In this document: piece by piece, positions 1 through 9,139 of the stretch | Layout: each line of letters opens with the position of its first letter | How positions within the stretch are numbered: position 1 is the stretch's first letter | Assembly (NCBI RefSeq): GCF_004322755.1 | Contig: NZ_CP036401.1 | Location: forward strand, 5,146,001 to 5,210,000 | DNA: 64,000 bases | Source: Pseudoduganella albidiflava | GTDB lineage: Bacteria > Pseudomonadota > Gammaproteobacteria > Burkholderiales > Burkholderiaceae_D | Direction of reading: 5' to 3' | Translations under genes and position numbers: made by a program | Notes under the pieces: model-generated | Told to the model about the DNA's origin: nothing | Seen by the model: only the letters and a program-made list of their open reading frames with translations | The model's database searches: none

Positions 1-1329
1 GCGGTGGTTTTCCGTCATGGCCAGGATCGGGCCCTGGTCGATGCCGAGGTAATCGCCGGCCACCCAGCCCTTGCCCGGCACCACCTTGCCGTGCTGGAGC
101 CTTGCCTTGAACTCGAAGCTGGGATTGAACGCGTCGAGGAAGCCGTAGCGCCCGTAGATGAAGTCGCCGTAGCGCTCCTTCATGGCCACCACGGCGGGAA
201 TCGTGATCTCCGGCGCGAACGGCAACGCGCCCGCCACGGCGGTCGGCGCCAGCGTGCAGTCGTCGTAATGTTCCAGGCCGCCCATGCCGCGCGCCGCATA
301 GCTGCGGAACGGGATCCGCTGCCCCTGCCACGCGAAGGTCTGGTCGACCGGGCCGTCGCTGGCCGTCAGGCCCCACACGTCGGCGCCATAGCCCTTGCAC
401 TTCAGCGGATTGGCGATCGCGTAGTCGCGCTGCGCGTAGGTGGCGCGGCGGCTGTTCTCGAAGTAGTCGAAGCCCTTGTATCGTTCATTCACCTTGCGCA
501 TGTAGTCGTCGCGGATGCCGCGGAAGTCGATCCACACATGGCTGTACTGGTGCACGAACAGCGACGGGAACGTCAGGTGCGGCCGGGGTTCGGCGCCATA
601 CGGGGGCGCGGCCCAGCTGCGCTCATATGTGCTGGTCCACGCCTTCCATGCGTCCGGCCCCAGCGCATGGGCCGGATTGGGCGAGCCCAGCGCCAGCACG
701 TACAGCAGCATCGCCTCGTTGTAGCCTTTCCAGTCGTACTGGATGAAGCCGTTCTCCGGCCGCCAGCCCAGCGACACGGCCGGCTTGTTGGCCGCGGCCC
801 ACTGCCAGTCGACCCGCGCATAGATCTCGGCGGCCAGGCGGCGGATCGCCACTTCGTCCGGCTCTTCACGGTCGAAGTACGATTGCGCGAACAGCGCGCC
901 CGCCAGGAACAGCGCCGTGTCGATCGTCGACAGTTCCACGTTGCCGTAGCGCTGGCCCGTCTTCATGTCCAGGAAGTGGTAGAAGAAACCCTTGTGGCCG
1001 GTCATGCCCGTCTTCGCATCGCCCTGCGGCGCGTCGCGGAAGAAGCGCAGCGTGGCCAGCGTGCGCTCGCGCGCCTGGGCCCGCGTGATATAACCCCGTT
1101 CGACACCGATCGGATACGCCGTCAGGCCGAAGCCGACCGCCGCCACGCTGGAAAACGACGGCGTGGGATGCCGGTCCGGCACCAGGCCGTTGGCCGGATT
1201 GGCCGTCTCCCAGAAGTAGCGGAAGGTGCGTTCCTGCAGGTCGTCGAACAGCGGCGGCAAGGCATTGACGGCGCTGGCCGGCGCGGCCAGCACGCTGGCC
1301 AGCGCCAGCGCGGCGAATGAGCGGCGCAT
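1..1329 (-). CDS. Glycoamylase-family secreted carbohydrate hydrolase (C-terminus cut by window)
   Basis: The open frame runs from an ATG at 1329 off the left edge, giving 443 codons without a stop. The start is preceded by a strong GAGGAGGG ribosome site. The protein begins with a signal peptide (MRRSFAALALASVLAAPASA), so it should be exported. The body carries stretches typical of the bacterial glycoamylase family (Pfam Glycoamylase, COG5368): FVHQYSHVWIDFRGIRDDY, then DYFENSRRATYAQRDYAI, then GYGADVWGLTASDGP. Members act on beta- or alpha-glucans; the exact substrate cannot be read from sequence. It follows a TonB-dependent receptor and a LacI regulator on the same strand with a 9-bp gap, so a glucan-use operon is the natural reading. 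Family confidence is high, substrate unknown. Confidence 0.85.
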   Translation of the reverse strand, partial: MRRSFAALALASVLAAPASAVNALPPLFDDLQERTFRYFWETANPANGLVPDRHPTPSFSSVAAVGFGLTAYPIGVERGYITRAQARERTLATLRFFRDAPQGDAKTGMTGHKGFFYHFLDMKTGQRYGNVELSTIDTALFLAGALFAQSYFDREEPDEVAIRRLAAEIYARVDWQWAAANKPAVSLGWRPENGFIQYDWKGYNEAMLLYVLALGSPNPAHALGPDAWKAWTSTYERSWAAPPYGAEPRPHLTFPSLFVHQYSHVWIDFRGIRDDYMRKVNERYKGFDYFENSRRATYAQRDYAIANPLKCKGYGADVWGLTASDGPVDQTFAWQGQRIPFRSYAARGMGGLEHYDDCTLAPTAVAGALPFAPEITIPAVVAMKERYGDFIYGRYGFLDAFNPSFEFKARLQHGKVVPGKGWVAGDYLGIDQGPILAMTENHR

Positions 1330-1338
1330 GGTCCCTCC

Positions 1339-4197
1339 TCAAAACGCGTAGCGCGCCGACAGCTTCAGCGTGCGCATCGGCCCGCCCATCGCATTGGCCA
1401 GGCCCACGTTCGGGTTGTCGCCGCCATAGCGGTTGGCCGAGCCGGGCTGGCCCACCCAGCCGTCGTAGCCGCCATAGTTGATGCTGTTGAACAGGTTGAT
1501 CACGTCGGCCCGCAGGGTCAGCGCGCCGAAGCGGAAGGCGATGTCCTTGGCGAGGCCGACATCGACCTGCTTGAAGTTGTCGCTCTCGCCCTGGATCGAC
1601 ACGCATTGCGTGGCACCCAGGTGGCAATCGGTCATGCGGAACGGCAGGCCGGAACCGAAGGTCGCCTTCCCCGACAGCAGCAGGCCCCACGGCAGCAGGT
1701 CGCCGGACGTGCCGGCCACGACGAGGCGGTGCTTTTCCACGTCCGCGGAAGGATTCCACTGGCCCGGGTAGCGGCCGTAGGTCCAGTTGAAGATGTCGTT
1801 CTTCCACTCCTTGTTGGTGGTCTGCGCATCGCTGTACGTGTAGGTGGCGGACAGGCTCCAGCGCGAGGCGCGCGAATACGGCTTGTCCAGCTTGAAGTAC
1901 ACGGTCTCGGTGCGCGCCTGGCTGATGAAGTCGCCCAGGACCAGCGTGCCGTACGGGTCGACCGAGCCCCACAGCGGATCGATCGGACTCTGGTCGCGCC
2001 AGCCGCCCTGCGGGTCGCGATTGCCGCCGAACCAGTTGAACTGGTTGCGGCTGCGTGAATTGGTGTAGCCCGCCTCGCCGTTCCAGATGCCGAGGGCCTG
2101 GCGCAGGCCGAAGCTGAACTGGTCGGTATACGGCGCCTTGTGGTCGTTGCGGATCATCCAGATCTCGCCGTTGCGCTGGGCGTTCTTCTGCAATTCGTCC
2201 AGTGCGTAGTTGGCCACCGCGCGGTCGTAGGCGCGGCCCCAGCCGCCGAAGAGCACGGAACTGCGGTCGCCCTTGATGTCGAACGAAAAGCCCAGGCGCG
2301 GCTGCCAGGCATCCTTGAACGCCTTGCGGCTGCTGCCGTTGCTGATGTAGTCGGCGATGTTCACGCCGCCCTTGGCCAGCGATTGCGCGTAGGTCTGCCC
2401 GGCCGGCGCGCCGGTGCGGGGGTCCTGCCGGCCGAAGATCGCCACCCGGTCCGCCGGCGTGGCGTAACCATCGTTCAGCATGTTGTTCTCGTAGTCGTAG
2501 CGCAGGCCCAGGTTCAGTTCCAGCTTCGGCGTGGCCTGCCAGTCGTCCTGCAGGTAGATGCCGTATTGGGTGTTCTTGAAGTTCACGCCGATCGGCGCGA
2601 TGGCCAGGTCGGTCTTCGTCACGGTCGGCACGCCGGTGCGGTTGTCGATCAGCTGCTCGAACATGTCGATGGCGCGCGCCGTGCCGGACAGGTCGTACTC
2701 CATCCGCTTGACCTTGAAGCCACCCTTGAGCGTGTGGCGGTCGAGGGCCGTGAAGGTGAAGTCATCCTGCAGCAGCAAGCCTTTCTGTTCGCGGAACTGG
2801 GCGTTCGGCGAGCCGCCGGCGATCGCCACGCTGACCACGTTGTCGCGCGTGTTGGTCGGCGAGACCAGGTACTTGATGTACGGCTCGGTGGCCGTCGAAT
2901 GGGGATTCCACGTGTACTTTTCGTAGCCGATGCGCGCTTCGTTGACGAAGTTGTCGGTGGTCCAGGTGTGCTTGACGTCGAAGCGGTCTTCGTCGTTGTC
3001 CCGCGCCACCTCGTTGCCGGGCAGGCTGAGCAGCTTGTCTTCCGGGACCAGGTCGGTTTCGCGGCGCACCCGCAAGGTCGCTTCCAGCTCGTGTTCATCC
3101 GAGATGCGCGCATTCACTTTGCCGAGGAACAAGTCTTCGTCGAACTTCGACGTGGTGGCGCCCTGCTGCGCCACGAGCGACGGCACCACGCCGGCATCCG
3201 GCAGCAGGTTGCGGTTCTGCAGCAGGATCTGGCGCGGATCGTCGATCTTCTTGCCTTCATAGGCCAGGAAGAAGTGCGCGACATCCTTCCTGATCGGGCC
3301 GCCCAGCGTCATGCCGAACTGGTCCTGCTTGGAATCGGGCCGGCCGATGCCCTGCGCCTCGGCCTTCTTCTGGAACGGGTCCATCGCCGTGACGTTGGTG
3401 CCGGTGTGGTCCCAGAAGATGTCGCCATGCAGCTCGTTGGTGCCGGACTTGGTGACGGCGGTGATGGCCGCGCTGGAGACCTGGTCGAACTCGGCCTTGT
3501 AGTTCTGCGAGATCACCTTGTATTCGGCGATGGCCGATTGCGGGAACGGATTGCCGCGGCTCGAATCGAGCCCCGACACGCCGCCGCGCAGGATGTTGTT
3601 CTTCTGGCTGACGCCATCGATGAACACGTTGACGTTGTCCTGGTTCTGCGCGCCGCTGCGCAGCGTCACGTTGCCGGACTGGTCGACGTCGAAGCGAACG
3701 CCCGGTGCCAGGTCGGCGAACGACAGGAAGTTGCGGGTCACCTGCGGCAGCCGCTCGATCTGCTCGCGCGAGACCGAGGTGCCGACCTCGGAGGTGGCCA
3801 CGTCGCGCCGCGCGGCCGAGCCGGTGATGACGATGCGCTGCGGCTGGTCGCCGCTGGCCGCGGCCGTGTTCAAGTCCAGCGTGCTGGTCTGGCCGACCGC
3901 CAGCGTGACCGTTTCGGTGACCTGGCCGCCGACCTGGATCCGGTACGAACCGGGCGCCAGGCCGGTCAGCACGTAGCCGCCGTCGCCCCGCGTGGTGGTG
4001 CGGTAGGTGTAGCCGTTGGCCTCGTTGGTCGCCGTCACGGGCGTGCCCGCGGGGCTTGCCGCGCCGGCCGCCGTGACCTGGCCGCGCAAGGTGGCGGTGG
4101 ACAGCTGCGCCGACGCGGGCACTGCCGCCAGCAGGGCCGAGGCCAGCGCGCCGGCCATCACGGACAGGCGCAGCGGGTGGCAGGAAGTGCTCTTCAT
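1339..4197 (-). CDS. TonB-dependent outer-membrane receptor (Oar-like, with carboxypeptidase-type N-domain)
   Basis: This 952-aa protein has a signal peptide ending at PASAQ (about residue 31). A carboxypeptidase-regulatory-like beta domain follows (about 33-112, with GSYRIQVGGQ), then a TonB-box-like QRIVITGS near 120, a plug domain (about 135-245, containing VNVFIDGVSQ) and a long beta-barrel ending in the aromatic terminus SARYAF. That architecture is the Oar-like or sugar-type TonB receptor that imports oligosaccharides across the outer membrane. It starts 2 bp after the LacI stop, with its AAAGGAGA ribosome site inside the end of the regulator gene, so translation is probably coupled. 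The glycoamylase follows directly. The cargo is inferred to be a glucan fragment from the neighbours only. Confidence 0.9.
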   Translation of the reverse strand: MKSTSCHPLRLSVMAGALASALLAAVPASAQLSTATLRGQVTAAGAASPAGTPVTATNEANGYTYRTTTRGDGGYVLTGLAPGSYRIQVGGQVTETVTLAVGQTSTLDLNTAAASGDQPQRIVITGSAARRDVATSEVGTSVSREQIERLPQVTRNFLSFADLAPGVRFDVDQSGNVTLRSGAQNQDNVNVFIDGVSQKNNILRGGVSGLDSSRGNPFPQSAIAEYKVISQNYKAEFDQVSSAAITAVTKSGTNELHGDIFWDHTGTNVTAMDPFQKKAEAQGIGRPDSKQDQFGMTLGGPIRKDVAHFFLAYEGKKIDDPRQILLQNRNLLPDAGVVPSLVAQQGATTSKFDEDLFLGKVNARISDEHELEATLRVRRETDLVPEDKLLSLPGNEVARDNDEDRFDVKHTWTTDNFVNEARIGYEKYTWNPHSTATEPYIKYLVSPTNTRDNVVSVAIAGGSPNAQFREQKGLLLQDDFTFTALDRHTLKGGFKVKRMEYDLSGTARAIDMFEQLIDNRTGVPTVTKTDLAIAPIGVNFKNTQYGIYLQDDWQATPKLELNLGLRYDYENNMLNDGYATPADRVAIFGRQDPRTGAPAGQTYAQSLAKGGVNIADYISNGSSRKAFKDAWQPRLGFSFDIKGDRSSVLFGGWGRAYDRAVANYALDELQKNAQRNGEIWMIRNDHKAPYTDQFSFGLRQALGIWNGEAGYTNSRSRNQFNWFGGNRDPQGGWRDQSPIDPLWGSVDPYGTLVLGDFISQARTETVYFKLDKPYSRASRWSLSATYTYSDAQTTNKEWKNDIFNWTYGRYPGQWNPSADVEKHRLVVAGTSGDLLPWGLLLSGKATFGSGLPFRMTDCHLGATQCVSIQGESDNFKQVDVGLAKDIAFRFGALTLRADVINLFNSINYGGYDGWVGQPGSANRYGGDNPNVGLANAMGGPMRTLKLSARYAF

Positions 4198-4199
4198 GG

Positions 4200-5267
4200 T
4201 CAGTCTCCTTTTATGGGAATCCTGTGCGATGCAGCGCGGCCGGTATGGCCGCTGGAGGCCCGCACCACGAGTTGCGCCTCCAGGGTTTGCGCGCCGCCGC
4301 CGGCCTCGCCGGCAACCAGGCCGGCCAGCCGGTCCAGCGCCTGCTCGCCCATGCCAGCGATCGGCACGCGCACGGTCGTCAGCGCCGGGGTCACGTAGCG
4401 GGCCACGGGAATGTCGTCGAAGCCGGCCAGCGCGATATCGCCCGGCACGTCAACGCCGGCGGCCTGCAGCGCCAGCTGGGCGCCGATCGCCATCATGTCG
4501 TTGGCGGCGAACAGCGCGTGCGGGCGGCGCTGATTTGCTTCTTTCCTTGCTCCTGTCCTTGCTCCGATCCTGCGGGCCAGCGCGGCGCCGACGCGGGCGC
4601 CGGCTTCCTCGCTGAAGTCGCCTTCGTGGAGTTCTTCGCGCGCGCCCGGCAACAGGGCGGCCAGCGCGGCGCGGTAGCCGCGCAGCCGTTCCTGCGCCTC
4701 GAAATTGCCGGCTGGGCCGGTGATGAAGCCGATGCTGCGGTGGCCGCTGGCGGCCAGGTGCTCGACCATCGCGTAGGCCGCGCTGTAGTTGTCGATCGAG
4801 ACGGAGGCATAGGCGCCGCCGCCGGCGCAGCTGTTGAGCAGCACGATCGGCAGGTGCTCGGGCAGGTTGTCGGACAGGAAGGCGGCATCGGCATGCGGCG
4901 ACATCACCAGCAGGCCATCGACGCGGCCGCGCATCGTGCGCAGCGCCGTCGCCGCTTCGTCCGCGCCGCCATGCAGGCTGGCCACCAGCAGGTGCAGGCC
5001 GCGGCGGCGCGCCGCGCCATCGATGCCGCGGATCATCTCGGAAAAATACTCGCCGTACAGGTCCGGCAGCAGCACGCCGACGGTGTTGGTGAGACTGGTG
5101 GACAGGCTGCGCGCGCCCACGTGCGGCACGTAGCGCAACTGCTTCATGATGGCCAGGATGTGCGCGCGGGTTTCCTCGGTGACCGTGGCATGGCCGTTGA
5201 GGACGCGCGACACGGATGCCACCGACACGTTTGCCGCCTGCGCCACGTCCTTGATCGTCACCGCCAT
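4200..5267 (-). CDS. LacI-family transcriptional regulator
   Basis: This 355-aa protein opens with a canonical LacI helix-turn-helix and hinge (TIKDVAQAANVSVASVSRVLNG, residues 4-25). A periplasmic-binding-protein-like sensor domain follows (VGVLLPDLYGEYFSEMIRGI, ALFAANDMMAIGAQLALQ, DIALAGFDDIPVARYVTPAL). It is the first gene of an apparent three-gene unit with the TonB receptor and glycoamylase. Two LacI-type palindromes lie 26-113 bp upstream of its start, which suggests it represses its own operon and is released by an incoming sugar. An insert between about residues 232 and 243 (RTGARKEANQRR) is longer than usual for the family. The effector is unknown. Confidence 0.93.
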   Translation of the reverse strand: MAVTIKDVAQAANVSVASVSRVLNGHATVTEETRAHILAIMKQLRYVPHVGARSLSTSLTNTVGVLLPDLYGEYFSEMIRGIDGAARRRGLHLLVASLHGGADEAATALRTMRGRVDGLLVMSPHADAAFLSDNLPEHLPIVLLNSCAGGGAYASVSIDNYSAAYAMVEHLAASGHRSIGFITGPAGNFEAQERLRGYRAALAALLPGAREELHEGDFSEEAGARVGAALARRIGARTGARKEANQRRPHALFAANDMMAIGAQLALQAAGVDVPGDIALAGFDDIPVARYVTPALTTVRVPIAGMGEQALDRLAGLVAGEAGGGAQTLEAQLVVRASSGHTGRAASHRIPIKGD

Positions 5268-5292
5268 TGCCGTCGGGTCTCCTCTCTTGCCT

Positions 5293-5310
5293 GATGTAAG
5301 CGGTTACATC
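5293..5310. promoter_or_regulatory. LacI-type operator 1
   Basis: The palindrome GATGTAAGCGGTTACATC matches the LacI/GalR consensus TGTAANCGNTTACA. It sits 26 bp upstream of the LacI-family start codon. Confidence 0.8.
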
Positions 5311-5362
5311 GCCAGGAAAAAAAGCGGCCGTGCAAGGTTGCAAGGCCGGGTTCGCTTGCAAG

Positions 5363-5380
5363 AATGTAACCGTTTACATT
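5363..5380. promoter_or_regulatory. LacI-type operator 2
   Basis: AATGTAACCGTTTACATT is a second copy of the same consensus. Its centre is 70 bp from operator 1, an arrangement that would allow a looped repressor complex. Confidence 0.8.
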
Positions 5381-5575
5381 TCGACATGCAAAGAGTTTAT
5401 TCGGTGCGCGGCCACCGTGTGGGCGGGGCGCGACATCTGCCGAACGGGATACCGGGGGCGCCGGCGGCACTTTGGCGGCCGGTGATCGGCTACACTGGCG
5501 GCCAGCCACCGCAGTGCGGCACAGTCACCCCAGTCGACCCTCACCATCATCATCAACATCACGCAGGAAACCGCC

Positions 5576-7342
5576 ATGGCGAACATGCAGCTGACCCCGA
5601 CCCAGTTCGTGCCCGAAGCGAGCCGCCACGACGCGGTACCGCCCGTGTCGCAAAACCTCGAGTCGCGGCGCTACCAGATGTTCCCCGTGCTGTCCGAGGC
5701 GGAGATCAAGAAGCTGCAGCGCTTCGGCACCGTGCGCACCTACGGGAACGGCGTGCGCATCCTGGAAGCGGGGCACACCACCTTCGGGCTGATCGTCACG
5801 CTGGCCGGCCACATCGCCATCAGCCGCTACGATGGCCTGGGCAATTCATGGCCCATCACGGAACACGGCCGCGGCGAATTCACCGGCGAGGTGTCGCAAC
5901 TGGCCGGGCGCCCCACCCTCGTCAACGCGTTCGCCGTGGGCGACGTGGAAGCGCTGGTGATCCCGCCGGAAAGCCTGCGCGCGCTGGTGATCGCCGAGGC
6001 AGAGCTGGGCGAGCGCATCGTGCGGGCGCTGATCCTGCGCCGCGTGGGCTTGCTGGAAGCGAATTCGGGCGGCCCCGTGCTGGTGGCGCCCGCCGGCCAT
6101 GGACGGCTGCACCAGCTGCGCAGCTTCCTGTCCAGTAATGCGTATCCGCATACGGTGCTCGACCCGAAGGAAGACGAACAGGCGCGCAGCCTGTGCGAGT
6201 ACTACCAGCCGGGGCCGGACGACTGGCCGCTGGTGGTGTGCCCGGACGGCAGCGTGAAGAAGAACCCGAGCAATGCGGACATGGGCCGCTGCCTGGGCCT
6301 GCTGCCGGAACTGGACGAGGACAAGGTGTGGGACGTGATCGTGGTCGGCGCCGGCCCGGCCGGCCTGGCGACGTCCGTGTATGCCGGCTCCGAAGGCCTG
6401 TCGGTGCTGGCGCTGGAACAGCGCGCGTACGGCGGCCAGGCGGCGGCCAGTGCCCGTATCGAGAATTACCTGGGCTTCCCCACCGGGATTTCGGGCGGTG
6501 CGCTGGCCGGCCGCGCCTTCGTGCAGGCGCAGAAATTCGGCGTGGAGTTGGCCATCCCGGCGCCCGCCACACGCCTGGTGTGCGACACCTACCCGCTCGA
6601 GGTGCAGCTTGCCGAGGGCAAGCGGATCAAGGGCCGCACCGTGGTACTGTCGTGCGGCGCGCGCTACCGCCGCCCGGCGCTGGACAATATCGCCCAGTTC
6701 GAAGGCCGCGGCATCTACTACTGGGCGTCGCGCATCGAGGCCAACCTGTGCCAGAGCGAGGAAGTGATCCTGGTCGGCGGCGGCAATTCGGCGGGCCAGG
6801 CGGCCGTGTTCCTGTCCGGCCACGCCAAGCGGGTGCACATGGTGATCCGCGGCGACGGCCTGAAGGCAACGATGTCGACTTACCTGATCGAGCGGATCCA
6901 CGCCACGGGCAATATCGAACTGCATGCGCACACGGAAATCGTTGACCTGGAAGGCGACGATGACGGCCTGAAAGGCGTCCGGCTGCGCAACAACCGCACC
7001 GGCGAAGAGCACGATTCGACCGTGTGCCGCGTGTTCCTGTTCATCGGCGCCGACCCGAACACGGACTGGCTGGGCGATTGCGGCGTGGATGTCGATCCGC
7101 AAGGCTTCATCCGCACCGGCCACGACGTGACGAAGGCCCAGTGCCGCGCCAATTTCGAACAGGGCATCTACCCGAAGGACCAGCCGCAGCGGGCCCCGCT
7201 GGAAACCAGCGTGCCAGGCGTGTTCGCCATCGGCGACGTGCGCGCCGGCTCCACCAAGCGCGTGGCGGCGGGCGTCGGCGAAGGCGCGCAGGTGGTGTCG
7301 CAGATCCACGCCTTCCTGGCCAACCTGCCGCTGGCCGTCTAG
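5576..7342 (+). CDS. Cyclic nucleotide-binding domain fused to thioredoxin-reductase-like FAD oxidoreductase
   Basis: This 588-aa fusion has an N-terminal cyclic-nucleotide-binding fold (about 35-150, GLIVTLAGHIAISRYDGLG). A short glutaredoxin-like stretch follows (about 175-240, PLVVCPDGSVKKNPSNADM). The C-terminal half resembles thioredoxin reductase, with an FAD-binding GAGPAG at 258-263 and an NADPH-binding GGGNSAG at 401-407. Where thioredoxin reductase carries its redox CxxC, this protein reads YYWASRIEANLC, so the disulfide centre is missing and classical thioredoxin reduction is unlikely. Such fusions are known in proteobacteria but their substrate is not established. The ATG follows a CAGGAAACC ribosome site. 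It is divergent from the LacI operon and stands alone on its strand. Confidence 0.9.
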   Translation: MANMQLTPTQFVPEASRHDAVPPVSQNLESRRYQMFPVLSEAEIKKLQRFGTVRTYGNGVRILEAGHTTFGLIVTLAGHIAISRYDGLGNSWPITEHGRGEFTGEVSQLAGRPTLVNAFAVGDVEALVIPPESLRALVIAEAELGERIVRALILRRVGLLEANSGGPVLVAPAGHGRLHQLRSFLSSNAYPHTVLDPKEDEQARSLCEYYQPGPDDWPLVVCPDGSVKKNPSNADMGRCLGLLPELDEDKVWDVIVVGAGPAGLATSVYAGSEGLSVLALEQRAYGGQAAASARIENYLGFPTGISGGALAGRAFVQAQKFGVELAIPAPATRLVCDTYPLEVQLAEGKRIKGRTVVLSCGARYRRPALDNIAQFEGRGIYYWASRIEANLCQSEEVILVGGGNSAGQAAVFLSGHAKRVHMVIRGDGLKATMSTYLIERIHATGNIELHAHTEIVDLEGDDDGLKGVRLRNNRTGEEHDSTVCRVFLFIGADPNTDWLGDCGVDVDPQGFIRTGHDVTKAQCRANFEQGIYPKDQPQRAPLETSVPGVFAIGDVRAGSTKRVAAGVGEGAQVVSQIHAFLANLPLAV

Positions 7343-7355
7343 TCCTCCTCTGGTT

Positions 7356-8321
7356 TCACCAGGGTTCCACGGCGCGGGCGGCGATCTCCACGTAGCGGGC
7401 ATCGCCGTATTCTTCGAATTCGACGCGCGCCGTGTGGCACAGCTTGATCACGTGGTCGTCCGTCGACTGGATCGCGCACGCTTCGATTTCCTCCCAGCCG
7501 GCCCGCGTGGGCTGCGCTCGGCGGCCTTCGCGCTGCGCCGCCAGCCATGCCACCAGCACGGCCTGCCACAACTGGCGCAGCGCGCCTTCCCGGTCTTCCA
7601 CATGGCGTACGACGGTCCGAAAGGCATGGCATGCGGTGACGGTGTGCAGCAGCATGAAATCCGGACTGGCATGGAAGGCGCCCAGCGCGAACGCGGCCAC
7701 GTCGCGCAGCGCCAGCGCCGCCGGCTGCGCGTCGGCCAGCGCCGGATTCCGCTCCACGGCGGCCATGCGCGAGCCGATGGTCGGCCCTGCCCCGCCGCCG
7801 TCGCCGGTCGCCTTGACGATGCGCGCCGCGATCGCTTCGAGCGGTTCATCGTGGCGGCCGGCCGGTACCGGCACGGGCTTCCAGGCCAGCACCCAGAAGG
7901 CGAGCGCGGCGCACAGTTCGCCGCGGTCCCCTGCGTCCAGCGCATAGGCCAGCCGGATCATCGCGTGGAAGCCGGCCGCGGCCAGCCCCGGCATCAGCAC
8001 CGGCAGCCAGTGGCGCAGTACGGCCTCTTCGCCATCGGCCGCGACGGCGGCGGTAAAGAACCGCACCAGCCCGGCGTAGTTCGCGTGCCGCCCCAGCAAG
8101 GCAAGCGGATCGCCGACCGGTTCGGCCTCGCCGGCAGGCTGCAGCCGGGGGCGGTGGCCAGTAGCGAAGCGCTCCAGCACGGCGGGCGGCGCGCCCATCC
8201 GGTCCAGCGCGATCAGCGCCATCGGCAAGTGGTTGGAAAAGCCCGGGCCGTACAGCGGCCCATGGCATTGGGCGTCGGCCAGCAAGGCCGAGCATGCGGA
8301 GGAAATGGCAGCGGCAGTCAT
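7356..8321 (-). CDS. Questin oxidase family protein
   Basis: The 321-aa product begins with a segment characteristic of the questin oxidase-like family (Pfam DUF4243): YGPGFSNHLPMALIALDRMG at about 24-43. Further conserved parts follow, such as GFHAMIRLAYALDAGD and FMLLHTVTACHAFRTV. In fungi the founding member performs a Baeyer-Villiger type oxidation of an anthraquinone; bacterial members are common but uncharacterised. No signal peptide or membrane segment is evident, so it is probably cytoplasmic. It converges with the FAD oxidoreductase gene, the stops lying 13 bp apart, so any shared role is speculative. The ATG follows a GGAGACC ribosome site. Confidence 0.75.
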   Translation of the reverse strand: MTAAAISSACSALLADAQCHGPLYGPGFSNHLPMALIALDRMGAPPAVLERFATGHRPRLQPAGEAEPVGDPLALLGRHANYAGLVRFFTAAVAADGEEAVLRHWLPVLMPGLAAAGFHAMIRLAYALDAGDRGELCAALAFWVLAWKPVPVPAGRHDEPLEAIAARIVKATGDGGGAGPTIGSRMAAVERNPALADAQPAALALRDVAAFALGAFHASPDFMLLHTVTACHAFRTVVRHVEDREGALRQLWQAVLVAWLAAQREGRRAQPTRAGWEEIEACAIQSTDDHVIKLCHTARVEFEEYGDARYVEIAARAVEPW

Positions 8322-8370
8322 GGCGGTCTCCTTGGAAAGGGATGACCCGACTATACTCCCGCTGCGCGGA

Positions 8371-8390
8371 TAAATAAACTAATTTATTTA
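8371..8390. repeat. AT-rich inverted repeat at the 3' end of a PEP-CTERM gene
   Basis: TAAATAAA, four bases (CTAA), then TTTATTTA form a perfect 8-bp inverted repeat. It overlaps the stop codon of the PEP-CTERM gene and lies 50 bp upstream of the questin-oxidase-family start. It could be a protein-binding site for that gene; it lacks the GC stem of a terminator. Confidence 0.4.
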
Positions 8391-9139
8391 CTTATCTCTT
8401 CTTGCTGCTTGTCGCGTGCGCGGCGGCGCCATGCCGCCAGGGCCAGCAGGCCGGCGCCCAGCATCGCATGCGTGGCCGGTTCCGGCACGGCGCTGACGGC
8501 GGCCGCATCGATGGCGTTGTAGACGATGCGGTTCGACCATTCGGCATCGAGCGGGCTGGCATCCTCGGTGACGAGGTTCACGTTGAACCCGATCACGGTG
8601 CCGGCGCCATACTGGCGGTAGCCCAGCAAGGCGGCGCCGTCTTCCCATTCCAGCACCTGGGTTGCCCCTTCGGCGAACGCGGTACCGACTTCGCGGCCGA
8701 CCGTTGCGCTGCCGGCAGCCGGCAAGGTAACCCCTTCCAGCAGCCAGTCGTAGTCGGCCAGCACCTCGATGCCGGGCTGGCTTTCGGCATGGGCCATGTG
8801 GTGGTAGCCGCCGGCGACGGACAGGCCCGGCGTGATGCCCGCGTAGCGCATGGACAGCGGCTGCAGGATCAACGTGCCGCCCTGGTACACGAAGGCGTCG
8901 AGTTCGGCCGCGTTGGCGCGCGCGGTGCCATCCAGGATGAACACGTCGAACGCGGACAGCGTGGCGGCGTCGTAGTCCTGCAGCACGCTGACCTGGTTGC
9001 CGCGTGCCGTGAGGTTGTCGGCCAGCGTGGGCGTGTAGTACCAGCTCCAGCCCATGGCCACGTTGGCGGCCTGGGCGGGCAACGCGAGCGTGGTGGACAG
9101 CAGCAGCGCCGCAGTAAGAGTGCCGAATGGTTTGCGCAT
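8384..9139 (-). CDS. PEP-CTERM sorting-domain protein
   Basis: This 251-aa secreted protein has a signal peptide (MRKPFGTLTAALLLSTTLALPAQAA). It ends in a PEP-CTERM sorting tail: VPEPATHAMLGAGLLALAAW followed by the basic cluster RRRARDK. Such tails are cleaved by an exosortase, usually in exopolysaccharide-producing Gram-negatives. The body (MGWSWYYTPTLADNLTARGN, VFILDGTARANAAELDAFVYQ) resembles a glutamine-amidotransferase-like or ThuA-type fold, but that is a weak impression. No exosortase gene lies in this window. The tail continues about 13 residues past the basic cluster (KQQEEISK), longer than usual. Confidence 0.85.
   Translation of the reverse strand: MRKPFGTLTAALLLSTTLALPAQAANVAMGWSWYYTPTLADNLTARGNQVSVLQDYDAATLSAFDVFILDGTARANAAELDAFVYQGGTLILQPLSMRYAGITPGLSVAGGYHHMAHAESQPGIEVLADYDWLLEGVTLPAAGSATVGREVGTAFAEGATQVLEWEDGAALLGYRQYGAGTVIGFNVNLVTEDASPLDAEWSNRIVYNAIDAAAVSAVPEPATHAMLGAGLLALAAWRRRARDKQQEEISK

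Noticed and set aside
4-1320. Long plus-strand open frame (438 codons)
   Set aside because: It lies antisense to the glycoamylase gene; its Arg/His/Val-rich product has no domain and the opposite strand has signal peptide, motifs and ribosome site.
2140-4398. Plus-strand frame of 752 codons
   Set aside because: Antisense to the TonB receptor, a typical high-GC shadow frame without motifs.
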